Assembly: GCA_002869425.1 (NCBI GenBank)
Contig: PKSZ01000399.1
Span: 1 to 12,824, forward strand
Reading direction: 5' to 3'
DNA from: Marinilabiliales bacterium
GTDB taxonomy: Bacteria; Bacteroidota; Bacteroidia; Bacteroidales; BM523
Length of the DNA: 12,824 nt
Both the position numbers and the translations under genes were made by a program. Each line of letters opens with the position of its first letter. The first letter of the stretch is position 1. Below, one piece after another: positions 1 to 8,928 of the stretch. The notes under the pieces were generated by a model. That model searched no databases, was not told where the DNA came from, and saw nothing but the letters and a program-made list of their open reading frames with translations.

Positions 1-179
1 GGAAACTGAGTGATTTTTATAAGGATCAAAAACTGAGTCTCTTTGAAAAAGAGGACGCTCTTGTTTTATGCTCGGGAAATGATATTATTTGGCTACCAGG
101 TATGCGATTGGATGATAGGTTTAAGGTTTGCAAAAACACAAAGAAAATTATAAAATTGGTATGGCAGGACAAGTCATAA
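1..179 (+). CDS. tilS: tRNA(Ile)-lysidine synthetase TilS, C-terminal end (5' truncated)
   Basis: The frame beginning at base 3 is open from the window edge to TAA at 177-179 and gives 58 residues. They match the C-terminal TilS domain: a KLSDFY start, a central segment ending in IIWLPGMRLDDRFKV and a basic/hydrophobic tail. The WxPGxRxDDRFKV signature is characteristic of this domain. TilS attaches lysine to C34 of the AUA-decoding tRNA-Ile in the cytoplasm, using ATP. The N-terminal PP-loop catalytic domain lies outside the window, so activity cannot be judged here. The last 19 bp overlap the start of the following phosphatase gene in another frame, which suggests co-transcription. The identification rests on one short domain but is quite specific. 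Confidence 0.82.
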   Translation, partial: KLSDFYKDQKLSLFEKEDALVLCSGNDIIWLPGMRLDDRFKVCKNTKKIIKLVWQDKS

Positions 180-2734
180 AAATACCATTTTGGGGTTTGA
201 TGTTATGCATGCTATTCATGATGTGCTGTGGGAGCTCTTATGCTAATCAGTCAGAAATTGACAGCTTGTTTAAGGTGCTGAATACAACAAATAATGAAAA
301 TCAGGATAAAGTATTGAATCAGATTGCTTCGTCCTACATTCTGATGTCGCAGGATGATGCAATCAAACATGCAGAAATGGCACTGGCTGTAGCAAAAAGA
401 CAGGAAGATATAGAACAGCAGTCAGAGTCTTTTTATATTATTGGAAAGGCATATTATTATCTGGGAAATTTTTCCTTATCACTGAGTAATTATCAAAGAG
501 CTTTGGTTTTAGCAAGAAGAGCTGGTTTGCTTACCAATATGTGCGATGTATTAAGAGGGATTGGCGTTTGTTATTATAGCAAAGGCGAGTATTCAAAAGC
601 AATTGATACATATAACAGGTCTTTGGAGCTGGCAAATCAACTGGGGGATGAAAAAAGGATTGCAAAGCTATATCATGGTTTTGCATCTGTGTTTTTGGCA
701 TGGAAGAAAGAGCAGGAAGCTTTAAATTACTTTAATAAGTCATTAAAAATAAAGGAGAAATTAGGTGATAAAGAGGGGATTTCCAAAACATTAAATAACA
801 TTGGAGCAATTTATTTTACTATGGGGGATTATGATAATGTGCTTGAGTATTTTAATCGCTCATTGCTTCTTAAAAAAGAATTGGGAGATCAAAAAGGCTT
901 CGCAAATACACTGTTGAATATTGGAGTAGTTTATGATACACTTGGAGATTATAACAAATCACTGGAGTATCTTGAACAGGCACTAAAGAAAAACAAGGAT
1001 TTACAAACGAAACAGGGAGAGGCAATCGCTCTAAATAATATCGGAGCTGTTTATTTAAAGAAAGGAAACTTCATTGAAGCTGAATCTTATTTTGAAAAGG
1101 GATTAAATGTTGCATCAGAAATAGATTTAAAAAATACAAGGCTTAATAGTTATAAAGGTTTTAGTGAACTGTATGAGAAAACCAGAAAATTCAATCTTTC
1201 CCTTTTTTATTACAAAAAGTATATTGAGCTCAAGGATTCGCTTTTTACATATCAGAGTCAGCAGCAGCTAAACGAATTGCAGGTCAGGTATGAAACAGAA
1301 TCAAAAGAACAAAAAATAGAACTCCTCAATAAAGAACAGGAGTTACAACAATCTCAGTTTGAAAAGCAGAAAATTTACAATCTGGTTTTAATCGTTTGTA
1401 TTGTGCTGGTTATTTTATTTTCCTTAATTCTGATCAGACAGGTAATTCAAAAAAGGAAAGCAAACCGTTTACTAGAATTGAAAAATTCACAAGTGGAAGT
1501 ACAGGCTAATGAGTTAGAATATAAAAACAAGGAGTTGGAAAAGCTATCCCTGGTTGCAAGTCAAACAGACAATGTTGTTACAATAACCGATTCAAAAGGA
1601 AATATTCAATGGGCCAATGATGCCTTATTCAGGATGACAGGTTATACATTGGATGAATATCTTGATAAAAAGGGGACAACCCTTCAGGATACCAGTTCCA
1701 ATGAAGAGATTTCTAAAGAAATTGAAAAATGTATTCAAAATAAATCTTCAGCAATCTATATTTCTGAAAGTATAACTAAAAATGGTGATAAGATATGGCT
1801 GCAGACAACATTAACTCCAATTTTTAATTCGGAAGGTGAACTCGAACGATTGGTTGCTATTGACTCAGATATCAGCAAGACCAAAATGACAGAAGAACAG
1901 CTTAAACAGAAAAATACGGATATAACAGATAGTTTGAACTATGCACAAAAAATTCAGGATGCAATGCTTCCGGGTATCGAATATCTTGATAAGCTTCTTG
2001 AAGAATATTTTATATATTACAAACCGCGCGAAATTGTTAGTGGTGATTTTTATTGGGCTGCAAACAGGGGTGAAAAAGTTTATATTGCTGCTGCCGACTG
2101 TACAGGTCACGGAGTACCAGGCGCATTTATGAGTATCCTTGGATTAACATTTTTAGATGAAGCCGTTACACATTATAAGCATGAAGTTGGTTCTTCTGGA
2201 GAGATATTGAATGTTTTGAGAAGAAATATTGTGCGTTCATTGCATTATAAGGGGAGGAATTCAGAAACACAGGATGGAATGGATATTGCACTTTGCATTA
2301 TTGATAAAAAGAGTGGAAGTATAGAGTATTCAGGAGCCAATAATCCATTATTTATCGTTTCAAATGAAAAATATTCCGAAAAGTATAAATTCATTAATCA
2401 TGAATTGCAATCTGAAACAACTTCACTTTTTGAAATAAAACCAGATAAAATGCCCATTGGAATCTACAGTACTCAAGTTGATAAAAGCTTTAATACATTT
2501 GCATTTCAGTATGCTTCTGGCGATAAAATTTACATGTTTTCTGATGGCTATCCTGATCAATTTGGAGGGGAGAAAGGAAAAAAATATTTAACTAAAAGAT
2601 TTAAAAAATTGATTCATGAGACTTCCAGTAATACAATGATAAAGCAAAAAGAGTTACTGGAAAATGAACATAATAGCTGGAAGGGAAGCCGTGAACAAAT
2701 TGATGATATCGTTATCATTGGAATAAAACTTTAA
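161..2734 (+). CDS. membrane-anchored TPR–PAS–SpoIIE (PP2C-type) serine phosphatase
   Basis: A predicted sensor phosphatase of 857 residues. In order: a signal peptide (about 1-28, ending near SSYANQ); about eight TPR repeats of roughly 40 residues (about 50-360), several with the pattern NNIGxxYxxxGxYxxxLxYFxxxL; a charged coiled coil; one membrane segment (about 406-426); a second coiled coil; a PAS domain (about 466-573, with TDSKGNIQWAN and FRMTGYTLDEY); and a SpoIIE/RsbU-like PP2C domain (about 588-857). The likely metal ligands are present: GD at 628-629, D646 in ADCTGHGVPGAFMS, D795 in SDG and the DD pair at 848-849. In the expected topology the TPRs are periplasmic and the PAS and phosphatase domains cytoplasmic. 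Such proteins usually dephosphorylate an anti-sigma antagonist or a similar Ser/Thr target, but no such partner gene is in the window. ATG 161 is preferred over an in-frame TTG at 128 because it places the hydrophobic segment at a normal signal-peptide position. Confidence 0.88.
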   Translation: MAGQVIKIPFWGLMLCMLFMMCCGSSYANQSEIDSLFKVLNTTNNENQDKVLNQIASSYILMSQDDAIKHAEMALAVAKRQEDIEQQSESFYIIGKAYYYLGNFSLSLSNYQRALVLARRAGLLTNMCDVLRGIGVCYYSKGEYSKAIDTYNRSLELANQLGDEKRIAKLYHGFASVFLAWKKEQEALNYFNKSLKIKEKLGDKEGISKTLNNIGAIYFTMGDYDNVLEYFNRSLLLKKELGDQKGFANTLLNIGVVYDTLGDYNKSLEYLEQALKKNKDLQTKQGEAIALNNIGAVYLKKGNFIEAESYFEKGLNVASEIDLKNTRLNSYKGFSELYEKTRKFNLSLFYYKKYIELKDSLFTYQSQQQLNELQVRYETESKEQKIELLNKEQELQQSQFEKQKIYNLVLIVCIVLVILFSLILIRQVIQKRKANRLLELKNSQVEVQANELEYKNKELEKLSLVASQTDNVVTITDSKGNIQWANDALFRMTGYTLDEYLDKKGTTLQDTSSNEEISKEIEKCIQNKSSAIYISESITKNGDKIWLQTTLTPIFNSEGELERLVAIDSDISKTKMTEEQLKQKNTDITDSLNYAQKIQDAMLPGIEYLDKLLEEYFIYYKPREIVSGDFYWAANRGEKVYIAAADCTGHGVPGAFMSILGLTFLDEAVTHYKHEVGSSGEILNVLRRNIVRSLHYKGRNSETQDGMDIALCIIDKKSGSIEYSGANNPLFIVSNEKYSEKYKFINHELQSETTSLFEIKPDKMPIGIYSTQVDKSFNTFAFQYASGDKIYMFSDGYPDQFGGEKGKKYLTKRFKKLIHETSSNTMIKQKELLENEHNSWKGSREQIDDIVIIGIKL

Positions 2735-2824
2735 ACTGTAAATAACTTTTCATTAATTATATTGAATATGCTTTTTATGGCAATAGCATTTTAGTAAATT
2801 TAATGCATTATAAAACTACTTTTT

Positions 2825-3577
2825 ATGAGAACCAGAATTGTTGCCGGAAATTGGAAAATGAACACTCTACCTTCAGAAGGAGTTGTTTTGGCAAAGGAAA
2901 TAAATCAGTATTTTAAGTCAAAAGATAAGGATGCAAAAATAATAATTTGTCCTCCTTATACGCATTTATATGAAATTGCAAATCAAATAGATCAGGATAA
3001 TGTTGAACTGGGTGCTCAGAACTGTTCATATGAAAAATCAGGCGCTTATACGGGAGAGATTTCTGCAGATATGTTAAAAAATCTAGGTGTGAAATGGGTA
3101 ATAATTGGGCATAGTGAGAGGCGCAGTTATTACAATGAGTCTGATGAAATTCTTTTTGAAAAGGTTCAAAGAGTTTTTGAATCAGAACTGAACCCGATTT
3201 TTTGTTGTGGAGAAGTATTGGAACAGCGAAACAATAAAAACCATTTCAAAGTTGTCAAAACACAATTGGAAAATGTAGTTTTTAAGCTGAATGAATCAGA
3301 ATTAAAAAAAATGATTATTGCATATGAGCCAGTATGGGCGATTGGTACAGGCATAACAGCCAGCCCCGGTCAGGCACAGGAAATGCATGCGTTTATCAGA
3401 AAAACTATTGCAGAAAAATTTGGCAATAACATTGCAGAAAGTATTCCGCTTTTATACGGAGGTAGTTGTAAGCCAAATAATGCAAAAGAACTGTTTGGTC
3501 AGGATGATGTTGATGGTGGATTGATTGGTGGAGCTTCGCTGAAAGCAAATGATTTTATTGAAATTGTAAAGGCCTGA
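2825..3577 (+). CDS. tpiA: triosephosphate isomerase
   Basis: Interconverts dihydroxyacetone phosphate and glyceraldehyde 3-phosphate in the cytoplasm (glycolysis and gluconeogenesis). The protein is 250 residues, normal for the family. All signature elements are intact: AGNWKMN with substrate-binding N9 and K11, IIGHSERR with catalytic H96, AYEPVWAIGTG with catalytic base E168 followed by the mobile loop, and the C-terminal phosphate-binding YGGS and DGGLIGGASL segments. The start is clear because MRTRIVAGNWK sits at the canonical N-terminus. There is no obvious Shine-Dalgarno sequence, only an AT-rich leader. The gene lies 90 bp after the phosphatase and 3 bp before prmA, so it is probably the first gene of the packed run downstream. 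Confidence 0.97.
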   Translation: MRTRIVAGNWKMNTLPSEGVVLAKEINQYFKSKDKDAKIIICPPYTHLYEIANQIDQDNVELGAQNCSYEKSGAYTGEISADMLKNLGVKWVIIGHSERRSYYNESDEILFEKVQRVFESELNPIFCCGEVLEQRNNKNHFKVVKTQLENVVFKLNESELKKMIIAYEPVWAIGTGITASPGQAQEMHAFIRKTIAEKFGNNIAESIPLLYGGSCKPNNAKELFGQDDVDGGLIGGASLKANDFIEIVKA

Positions 3578-3580
3578 CAA

Positions 3581-4420
3581 ATGATTTATATTGAAATAGA
3601 GTGTTCTATAAATCCTTATTCTGAGGAAAATTCCGAGATTTTGGTTGCCTTAATGTCCGATCAGGGTTTTGACTTTTTTGAGGAAGTCGATGATAAGCTT
3701 ATGGCCTATGTGTCTAAGTCTTCCTATGATAAGAATGCTGTACTTAACATTATTGAAAGTGTAGGTTTCAACGTAAGCATTAAGGAAAGAGAAATAGAAG
3801 AGCAAAATTGGAATGCTGTTTGGGAATCTTCATTTCAGCCGGTTCAGATTGATGATTTTTGCTATGTAAGGGCCTCTTTTCATGAATCAAATACCCATGT
3901 CAAGCATGAAATTCTTATAGATCCCAAAATGTCATTTGGCACAGGACACCATGCAACAACTTATTTGATGATCAAACAAATGCAAACCCTGGATTTCCAA
4001 AACATGCAGGTTTTGGATATGGGATGTGGAACAGGGGTGCTCGCCATATTGGCATCACAGCTGGGAGCAGTTAAAATTACAGCAATAGATAACGATCAGT
4101 GGGCAGTGGATAATGCAATTGAAAATCTGGAATTAAATAAGATACTCAATGTGGAAGCACGAATGGGAGACTTTAATTCATTAGCGGTTGGCGTGTATGA
4201 TATTATTCTTGCCAATATAACGCGAAATGTTCTTATTCAGCACATGGATCAAATCAGCATCGCTTTAAAAGATAATGGACAGGTTTTATTTAGTGGTTTT
4301 TATGAAACAGATCTGGAAATAATAACAAAGGAATCAGCACTGAATAATTTATACTATAGCTCACATACAACACATGAAGGATGGTGTGTTGCTTTATTCA
4401 AGAAAAAGAAAGTGAAATGA
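3581..4420 (+). CDS. prmA: ribosomal protein L11 methyltransferase PrmA
   Basis: An S-adenosylmethionine-dependent methyltransferase that modifies lysines and the N-terminus of ribosomal protein L11 in the cytoplasm. The product is 279 residues, usual for Bacteroidota PrmA. A small N-terminal substrate-recognition domain is followed by the Rossmann fold. Visible motifs are FGTGHHATT just before the fold, SAM motif I VLDMGCGTGVLAI (about 144-156), the acidic TAIDNDQWAV after strand 2, and LANITRNVL, the PrmA version of the (N/D)PP(Y/F)-like motif IV. It begins 3 bp after tpiA. Its TGA overlaps the ATG of the next gene in an ATGA arrangement, so translational coupling to the giant exported protein is likely. 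Confidence 0.95.
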   Translation: MIYIEIECSINPYSEENSEILVALMSDQGFDFFEEVDDKLMAYVSKSSYDKNAVLNIIESVGFNVSIKEREIEEQNWNAVWESSFQPVQIDDFCYVRASFHESNTHVKHEILIDPKMSFGTGHHATTYLMIKQMQTLDFQNMQVLDMGCGTGVLAILASQLGAVKITAIDNDQWAVDNAIENLELNKILNVEARMGDFNSLAVGVYDIILANITRNVLIQHMDQISIALKDNGQVLFSGFYETDLEIITKESALNNLYYSSHTTHEGWCVALFKKKKVK

Positions 4421-7400
4421 ACCGATTTTTTATCCTATTATTTATCTCAATATATTCAATAACTGTTTTCGGGCAAAAAGTAGAGTTTTCGAAGGAAACG
4501 GATAAGTATCCCAGAAAATTGAATTCTATTTTCAGCAGTTCCGGAAAAAAATCGCAAGTCAAAGATCTAATGGAGAAGTTTTCTCTTATGTGGGAGGAAG
4601 GTCAGTTTACAGAGGATCAAAAGAAAAAAATTGTAGGAATATCTAATCAAATGCTAGATAAAAGGGCTGTTGCAGTTCCTCATTTCTCAAACTTTGTAGA
4701 ATTATTAACGGTATTGATTTCTCATCCCAAAGGAATTGAACTGTATGATACCTGGCAGAGTATCTTGGTGAAAATGTTAAAAGAAAGAAAGATGCATATG
4801 CGTAAGATTGATGCATTCAATTTACAAATGCTATCATTGATCAGTGAAAATTCATTTTATAAAACACCAACTGTGAATTGGGTATCCAGTACTGATGATT
4901 ATGAGATTATATATAAGAATAAGGAGGTTTATATTCAGTTTAAAAATGATATTGATATTATTTGTTATGCCAAGCGAGATTCGATAAAGATTTTCAAAAC
5001 AAAAGGTTATGCTCAGCTTCTTGAAGGTAAGTGGAATGGTGTTAATGGTAAAGTTACATGGGAACGTGCAGGCTACGAGCCAGATAAGGTTTATGCCAAT
5101 ATTCGAACTTATTCCATAAACCTGGATAAATCATATTATACTGCCGACTCTGCATTGTTTATCAATGATTACTATTTTAACAAACCCATACTTGGAGAGT
5201 TGACTGATAAGGCAACCCATATTGTAAAGGAAAGCCAGGCAAGTTATCCTCGCTTTGATTCTTACACCAAGCGTTATGAAATAAAAAATATCTATCCTAG
5301 TATTGATTTTGACGGTGGTTTTAGAATGCGTGGATCCAGATTTTTGGGAGTGGGTGATACCACCTCGTACGCAAAACTGTCTTTTTATAGAAATGACACT
5401 CTGTTTTTGCTTGCCCAAACACGAAATTTGGTATTTAGGCAAAATATTGTTTCCGGTTTGGATACGAAAGTTACATTTTATTTGGATAAGGATAGTATTT
5501 ATCATCCCGGACTCAATTTTAAGTATTTAATTGAAGATAGTACAGTCGTTTTGTTTCGTGATGGCAAAGGGATGTCAAGATGCCCATATTTTAATTCATA
5601 TCATGAAACCGATATGGATGTTCAGGAGGTGCGCTGGAAGGTAACAGAACCAAGGATCACATTTAGTGTAATGAAGGGAGGAACTAACAAGCTTGCAGTT
5701 TTTGAGTCGACAGACTACTTTACAATGGATAGGTACGTAATGTTGCAAGGAATAGACGAAATCAATCCTTTGTTTATTATCAAGAATTTTGTGCGAAATT
5801 ATGGTGTTGAAGAATTTAATGCCAAAGATTTGGCTCAGGTTGTTAATTCATCTATGACCTCGCTGCGACATATGCTTATGCGATTGTCTTATATGGGTTT
5901 TATAACTTATGATTTTGATACAGACGAGATTGTGGTGAAAGATCGTCTGCATAATTATATTTCTTCCTATTCCGGTACAAGAGATTATGATGTTATCTCT
6001 TTCGAATCAGAACCGAAAGATGGTATGAATGCTTCTTTGAATTTGTTGAATTACGACTTGAGAATTAATGGTGTTGATGAGATCCATCTGAGTGACTCAC
6101 AAAATGTGACAATATATCCTACAGCTGAGAAAATTGTTTTGAAAAAAAATCGTGATTTCGAATTTGATGGTAGAGTTGAGGCTGGTTTGTTTACATTCTT
6201 TGGTAAGGACTTTTCATTTGAATATGATAAATTTAAGGTGAACCTGAACAATGTTGAAGCACTGCAGTTAAAGGTTCGTACGGGAAGACGTGATGAGTTT
6301 GGAAGACCTGAATTGAGAGAGGTTAAGACTGTAATTGAAGAAGTAAATGGAGATCTTTTAATTGACCATCCAAACAATAAGTCGGGAATTAAACCCAATT
6401 CTGAATACCCTATATTTAATAGTAGAACAGACTCTTATGTATATTACGATAAGCGTTGTAAGTATAGGGGGATTTATAAGCGGGATAAATTCTATTTCCA
6501 GGTTTATCCATATACTATTGATAGTTTGGATAACTTTACAAAAGAGGGTATTGACCTGAAAGGATATTTTGTTTCCGGAGGAATATTTCCACCTTTCGAG
6601 GAAAGTTTAAGATTGATGCCTGATTATTCACTGGGCTTTGTTCGGTCAACACCACCTGAGGGTATTCCTTTATATGGTGGTAAAGGTACTTTTAATAGCA
6701 CCATCATGTTGAGCAATCAGGGATTAAAAGGTGATGGTAATTTTGAGTATATCGCATCAACCACTTTCTCTGATAATTTTGTTTTCTTCCCGGATTCAAT
6801 GAATACTCATGCGCAGAAAGCTTTGGTAGAGAAATGGAGTTCACCTGTGCCATTCCCGGAGGCTCATGCTGAAGATGTTTTTGCAAGATGGCTACCATAT
6901 AAGGATGAATATTTTATTTATGAAAAAACAGCTCCAATTTCAATGTATGAAGAGCAATCTATTTTGCATGGAACCATGAAGGTTCAGCCTGAAGGATTAT
7001 CAGGTTGGGGCAAGATGGAATTTACTGGAGCAGAGCTAACTTCTGACTTATTCGTATACGGAGAGAACACATTCGATGCCGATACATCCCGATTCAATTT
7101 ACGGGGCATGGATATGGATGATTTTGCTTTTAAAACTGAAAATGTAAATGCGCATATTGACTTTATTGAGCGAAAAGGTGTGTTTAAGTCAAATGGTGAG
7201 GCATCGTTTGTTGAGTTCCCAAGGAATCAGTATATCTGTTTTATGGATCAGTTTAATTGGTACATGGATAAAGAAGAGATAGAGATGAGTGCAAGTGAGA
7301 GTGCTTTGAAGCAGCAGGATGCAGCCAATACAGCTGATTTGAGTCCTACGGAACTGGAGGATATACAGTTGTCGGGATCAGATTTTATATCTATTCATCC

Positions 7401-8928
7401 GCAGCAGGATTCCTTGCGGTTTAAAGCTCCATCCGCAAAATACAGCTTGAGAAAAAGCTTAATTACGGCTAAGGAGGTTAAATGGATCAGAGTTGGTGAT
7501 GCTACAATACATCTTGATGAAGAAGGTATTGTGATTATTGAGCGTAAAGCTAAAATGCAAACGCTTGAAAATACACGAATCGTAGCCAATAATACTGATC
7601 GTTATCACACGATTTATGGTGCCACAAGTAATATTTATGGGCGAAAAGATTATATTTCATCTGGCGATTACGATTATATTGATGAAAATAAGCAAAAACA
7701 AACCATTCATTTCGACAATGTTTCGCTAGATAGTACCATTCAGACATATGCAACAGGTAAAATTGGTTTGTCAGATGGTTTTAGGTTGAGTCCCTATTTT
7801 GATTATACAGGACAGGTTCGACTGACGGCAAGTGTTCCAAACTTAACTTTCAAAGGGTATACCAGGCTTGTCCATGAATGTGACACCCTCAAAAAGCAAT
7901 GGGTAGGATTTGAAGCTGAAATTGATCCAAAAGATATCTATATTCCATTTTATTCCGATTCTACAGTAGATATCAATAATGGTCGTGTGCATGCAGGTAT
8001 GTATTTATTCCAGGATTCAGCTCACGTTTATAGCGAATTTTACACAACCAAAAATTTCTTCAGCGATCCGCCTATACTTGAAGTAAGTGGTTATCTGCAT
8101 TACAGCAAACGGGAGGGTAAATATAAAATATCGAACAAGGAAAAGTTGGTTGAACCAAACCTGCCAGGCAATTATATTTCTATTCACAAAAGTATATGTA
8201 ATATATATGCAGAGGGCAATATTAATATTGTTAAGAGTTTAGGACAGATTCAAACCCGAAGTGTAGGAAATATTATGAATGATTTGTTCGACAATTCTTA
8301 CGATTTTGATATTATGCTGGGATTGAATTTCTTTTTCAATGATAAGTGTCTGGATATGGTGTCAAAGACACTGGAGGAATCTTCTGCTTTGGATGGTGTG
8401 GATTTAACCCGCAAAACATACAGGAAAGGTCTTGTTGAGTTGGTCGGAATGGAAATGGCAGATAAACTGATGGCTGAATTGGCGTTGGGCTCATTTAAGA
8501 AAATTCCGAAAGAGCTGCAATACACTATATTTATCAATCAGTTACATCTTGTATGGGATTCAGATAAAAATGCCTTTATTTCTGAAGGACCAATCGGAAT
8601 TGGAAGTATTGGAAAAGATCAGATAAACAGGTTGGTTGATGGCCATATTGAGATCGAAAGGAAGCGTTCAGGAGATAGGTTGAAAATGTATTTTGATGTG
8701 GGAGGAACCTGGTTCTATTTTGAATATATGCAGGGACTGTTCAATACTGCTTCAAATCTTGAAGGTTATGAAACCTTAATCAAAGAAATGAAGGCCGATG
8801 ACCGGAAAATGGAAGTTGAGAAAGGAGAACCTTCATTTATTTATTATGTGGCTTCCAAAAACAAAGTAAAAAGGTGGTTGAAACAATATGAAACAGAAGA
8901 TGAAGAAGAGGAGGGTAGTGATGAATAA
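4417..8928 (+). CDS. giant exported beta-rich protein of unknown function (1503 aa)
   Basis: I do not recognise a named family. The product has a signal peptide (MNRFFILLFISIYSITVFGQ, cleavage near residue 19/20), a mostly helical region to about residue 145, then a very long stretch of alternating polar and aromatic or hydrophobic residues typical of stacked beta-strands. Repeated phrases of the type sADsAxFx, sGxYxYID and FDNVxL recall OstA/LptA-like or other beta-jellyroll proteins, but this is only a resemblance. A helical segment at about 459-511 looks like a winged helix. No catalytic motif, transmembrane barrel or sorting domain was recognised. The tail is strongly acidic (ETEDEEEEGSDE). 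ATG 4417 is chosen over in-frame ATG 4381 because it directly precedes the signal peptide and forms an ATGA overlap with prmA. The last 8 bp overlap the C1 peptidase gene. Periplasmic or outer-membrane-associated location is inferred from the signal peptide. Confidence 0.75.
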   Translation: MNRFFILLFISIYSITVFGQKVEFSKETDKYPRKLNSIFSSSGKKSQVKDLMEKFSLMWEEGQFTEDQKKKIVGISNQMLDKRAVAVPHFSNFVELLTVLISHPKGIELYDTWQSILVKMLKERKMHMRKIDAFNLQMLSLISENSFYKTPTVNWVSSTDDYEIIYKNKEVYIQFKNDIDIICYAKRDSIKIFKTKGYAQLLEGKWNGVNGKVTWERAGYEPDKVYANIRTYSINLDKSYYTADSALFINDYYFNKPILGELTDKATHIVKESQASYPRFDSYTKRYEIKNIYPSIDFDGGFRMRGSRFLGVGDTTSYAKLSFYRNDTLFLLAQTRNLVFRQNIVSGLDTKVTFYLDKDSIYHPGLNFKYLIEDSTVVLFRDGKGMSRCPYFNSYHETDMDVQEVRWKVTEPRITFSVMKGGTNKLAVFESTDYFTMDRYVMLQGIDEINPLFIIKNFVRNYGVEEFNAKDLAQVVNSSMTSLRHMLMRLSYMGFITYDFDTDEIVVKDRLHNYISSYSGTRDYDVISFESEPKDGMNASLNLLNYDLRINGVDEIHLSDSQNVTIYPTAEKIVLKKNRDFEFDGRVEAGLFTFFGKDFSFEYDKFKVNLNNVEALQLKVRTGRRDEFGRPELREVKTVIEEVNGDLLIDHPNNKSGIKPNSEYPIFNSRTDSYVYYDKRCKYRGIYKRDKFYFQVYPYTIDSLDNFTKEGIDLKGYFVSGGIFPPFEESLRLMPDYSLGFVRSTPPEGIPLYGGKGTFNSTIMLSNQGLKGDGNFEYIASTTFSDNFVFFPDSMNTHAQKALVEKWSSPVPFPEAHAEDVFARWLPYKDEYFIYEKTAPISMYEEQSILHGTMKVQPEGLSGWGKMEFTGAELTSDLFVYGENTFDADTSRFNLRGMDMDDFAFKTENVNAHIDFIERKGVFKSNGEASFVEFPRNQYICFMDQFNWYMDKEEIEMSASESALKQQDAANTADLSPTELEDIQLSGSDFISIHPQQDSLRFKAPSAKYSLRKSLITAKEVKWIRVGDATIHLDEEGIVIIERKAKMQTLENTRIVANNTDRYHTIYGATSNIYGRKDYISSGDYDYIDENKQKQTIHFDNVSLDSTIQTYATGKIGLSDGFRLSPYFDYTGQVRLTASVPNLTFKGYTRLVHECDTLKKQWVGFEAEIDPKDIYIPFYSDSTVDINNGRVHAGMYLFQDSAHVYSEFYTTKNFFSDPPILEVSGYLHYSKREGKYKISNKEKLVEPNLPGNYISIHKSICNIYAEGNINIVKSLGQIQTRSVGNIMNDLFDNSYDFDIMLGLNFFFNDKCLDMVSKTLEESSALDGVDLTRKTYRKGLVELVGMEMADKLMAELALGSFKKIPKELQYTIFINQLHLVWDSDKNAFISEGPIGIGSIGKDQINRLVDGHIEIERKRSGDRLKMYFDVGGTWFYFEYMQGLFNTASNLEGYETLIKEMKADDRKMEVEKGEPSFIYYVASKNKVKRWLKQYETEDEEEEGSDE
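8909..8914 (+). promoter_or_regulatory. Shine-Dalgarno-like site within the preceding gene
   Basis: AGGAGG lies 6 bp before ATG 8921, inside the codons for the acidic tail of the giant protein. Strong Shine-Dalgarno sequences are uncommon in this window, so it stands out. It favours ATG 8921 over the in-frame ATG 8888 as the start of the C1 peptidase. Purine-rich GAA/GAG codons could produce the match by chance, so this supports the start but does not prove it. Confidence 0.5.

Noticed and set aside
128..160. TTG start at 128 extending the phosphatase by 11 residues
   Set aside because: It would push the signal peptide inward and lengthen the tilS overlap; ATG 161 gives a normal signal peptide.
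2756..2763. Possible -7 box (ATTATATTG region) before tpiA
   Set aside because: It lacks one T of TAnnTTTG and has no -33 element; no promoter can be supported in this gap.
2768..2789. Inverted repeat ATGCT…AGCAT between the phosphatase gene and tpiA, considered as a terminator
   Set aside because: The stem is only 5 bp with a 12-nt loop and no T-run after it; too weak to call.
4381..4416. ATG 4381 as an earlier start for the giant protein
   Set aside because: It adds 12 residues before the signal peptide and lies deep within prmA; ATG 4417 gives the common ATGA overlap.
5131..5505. Minus-strand open frame of 124 residues opposite the giant protein
   Set aside because: No motif or start context; expected by chance in a 4.5-kb gene.
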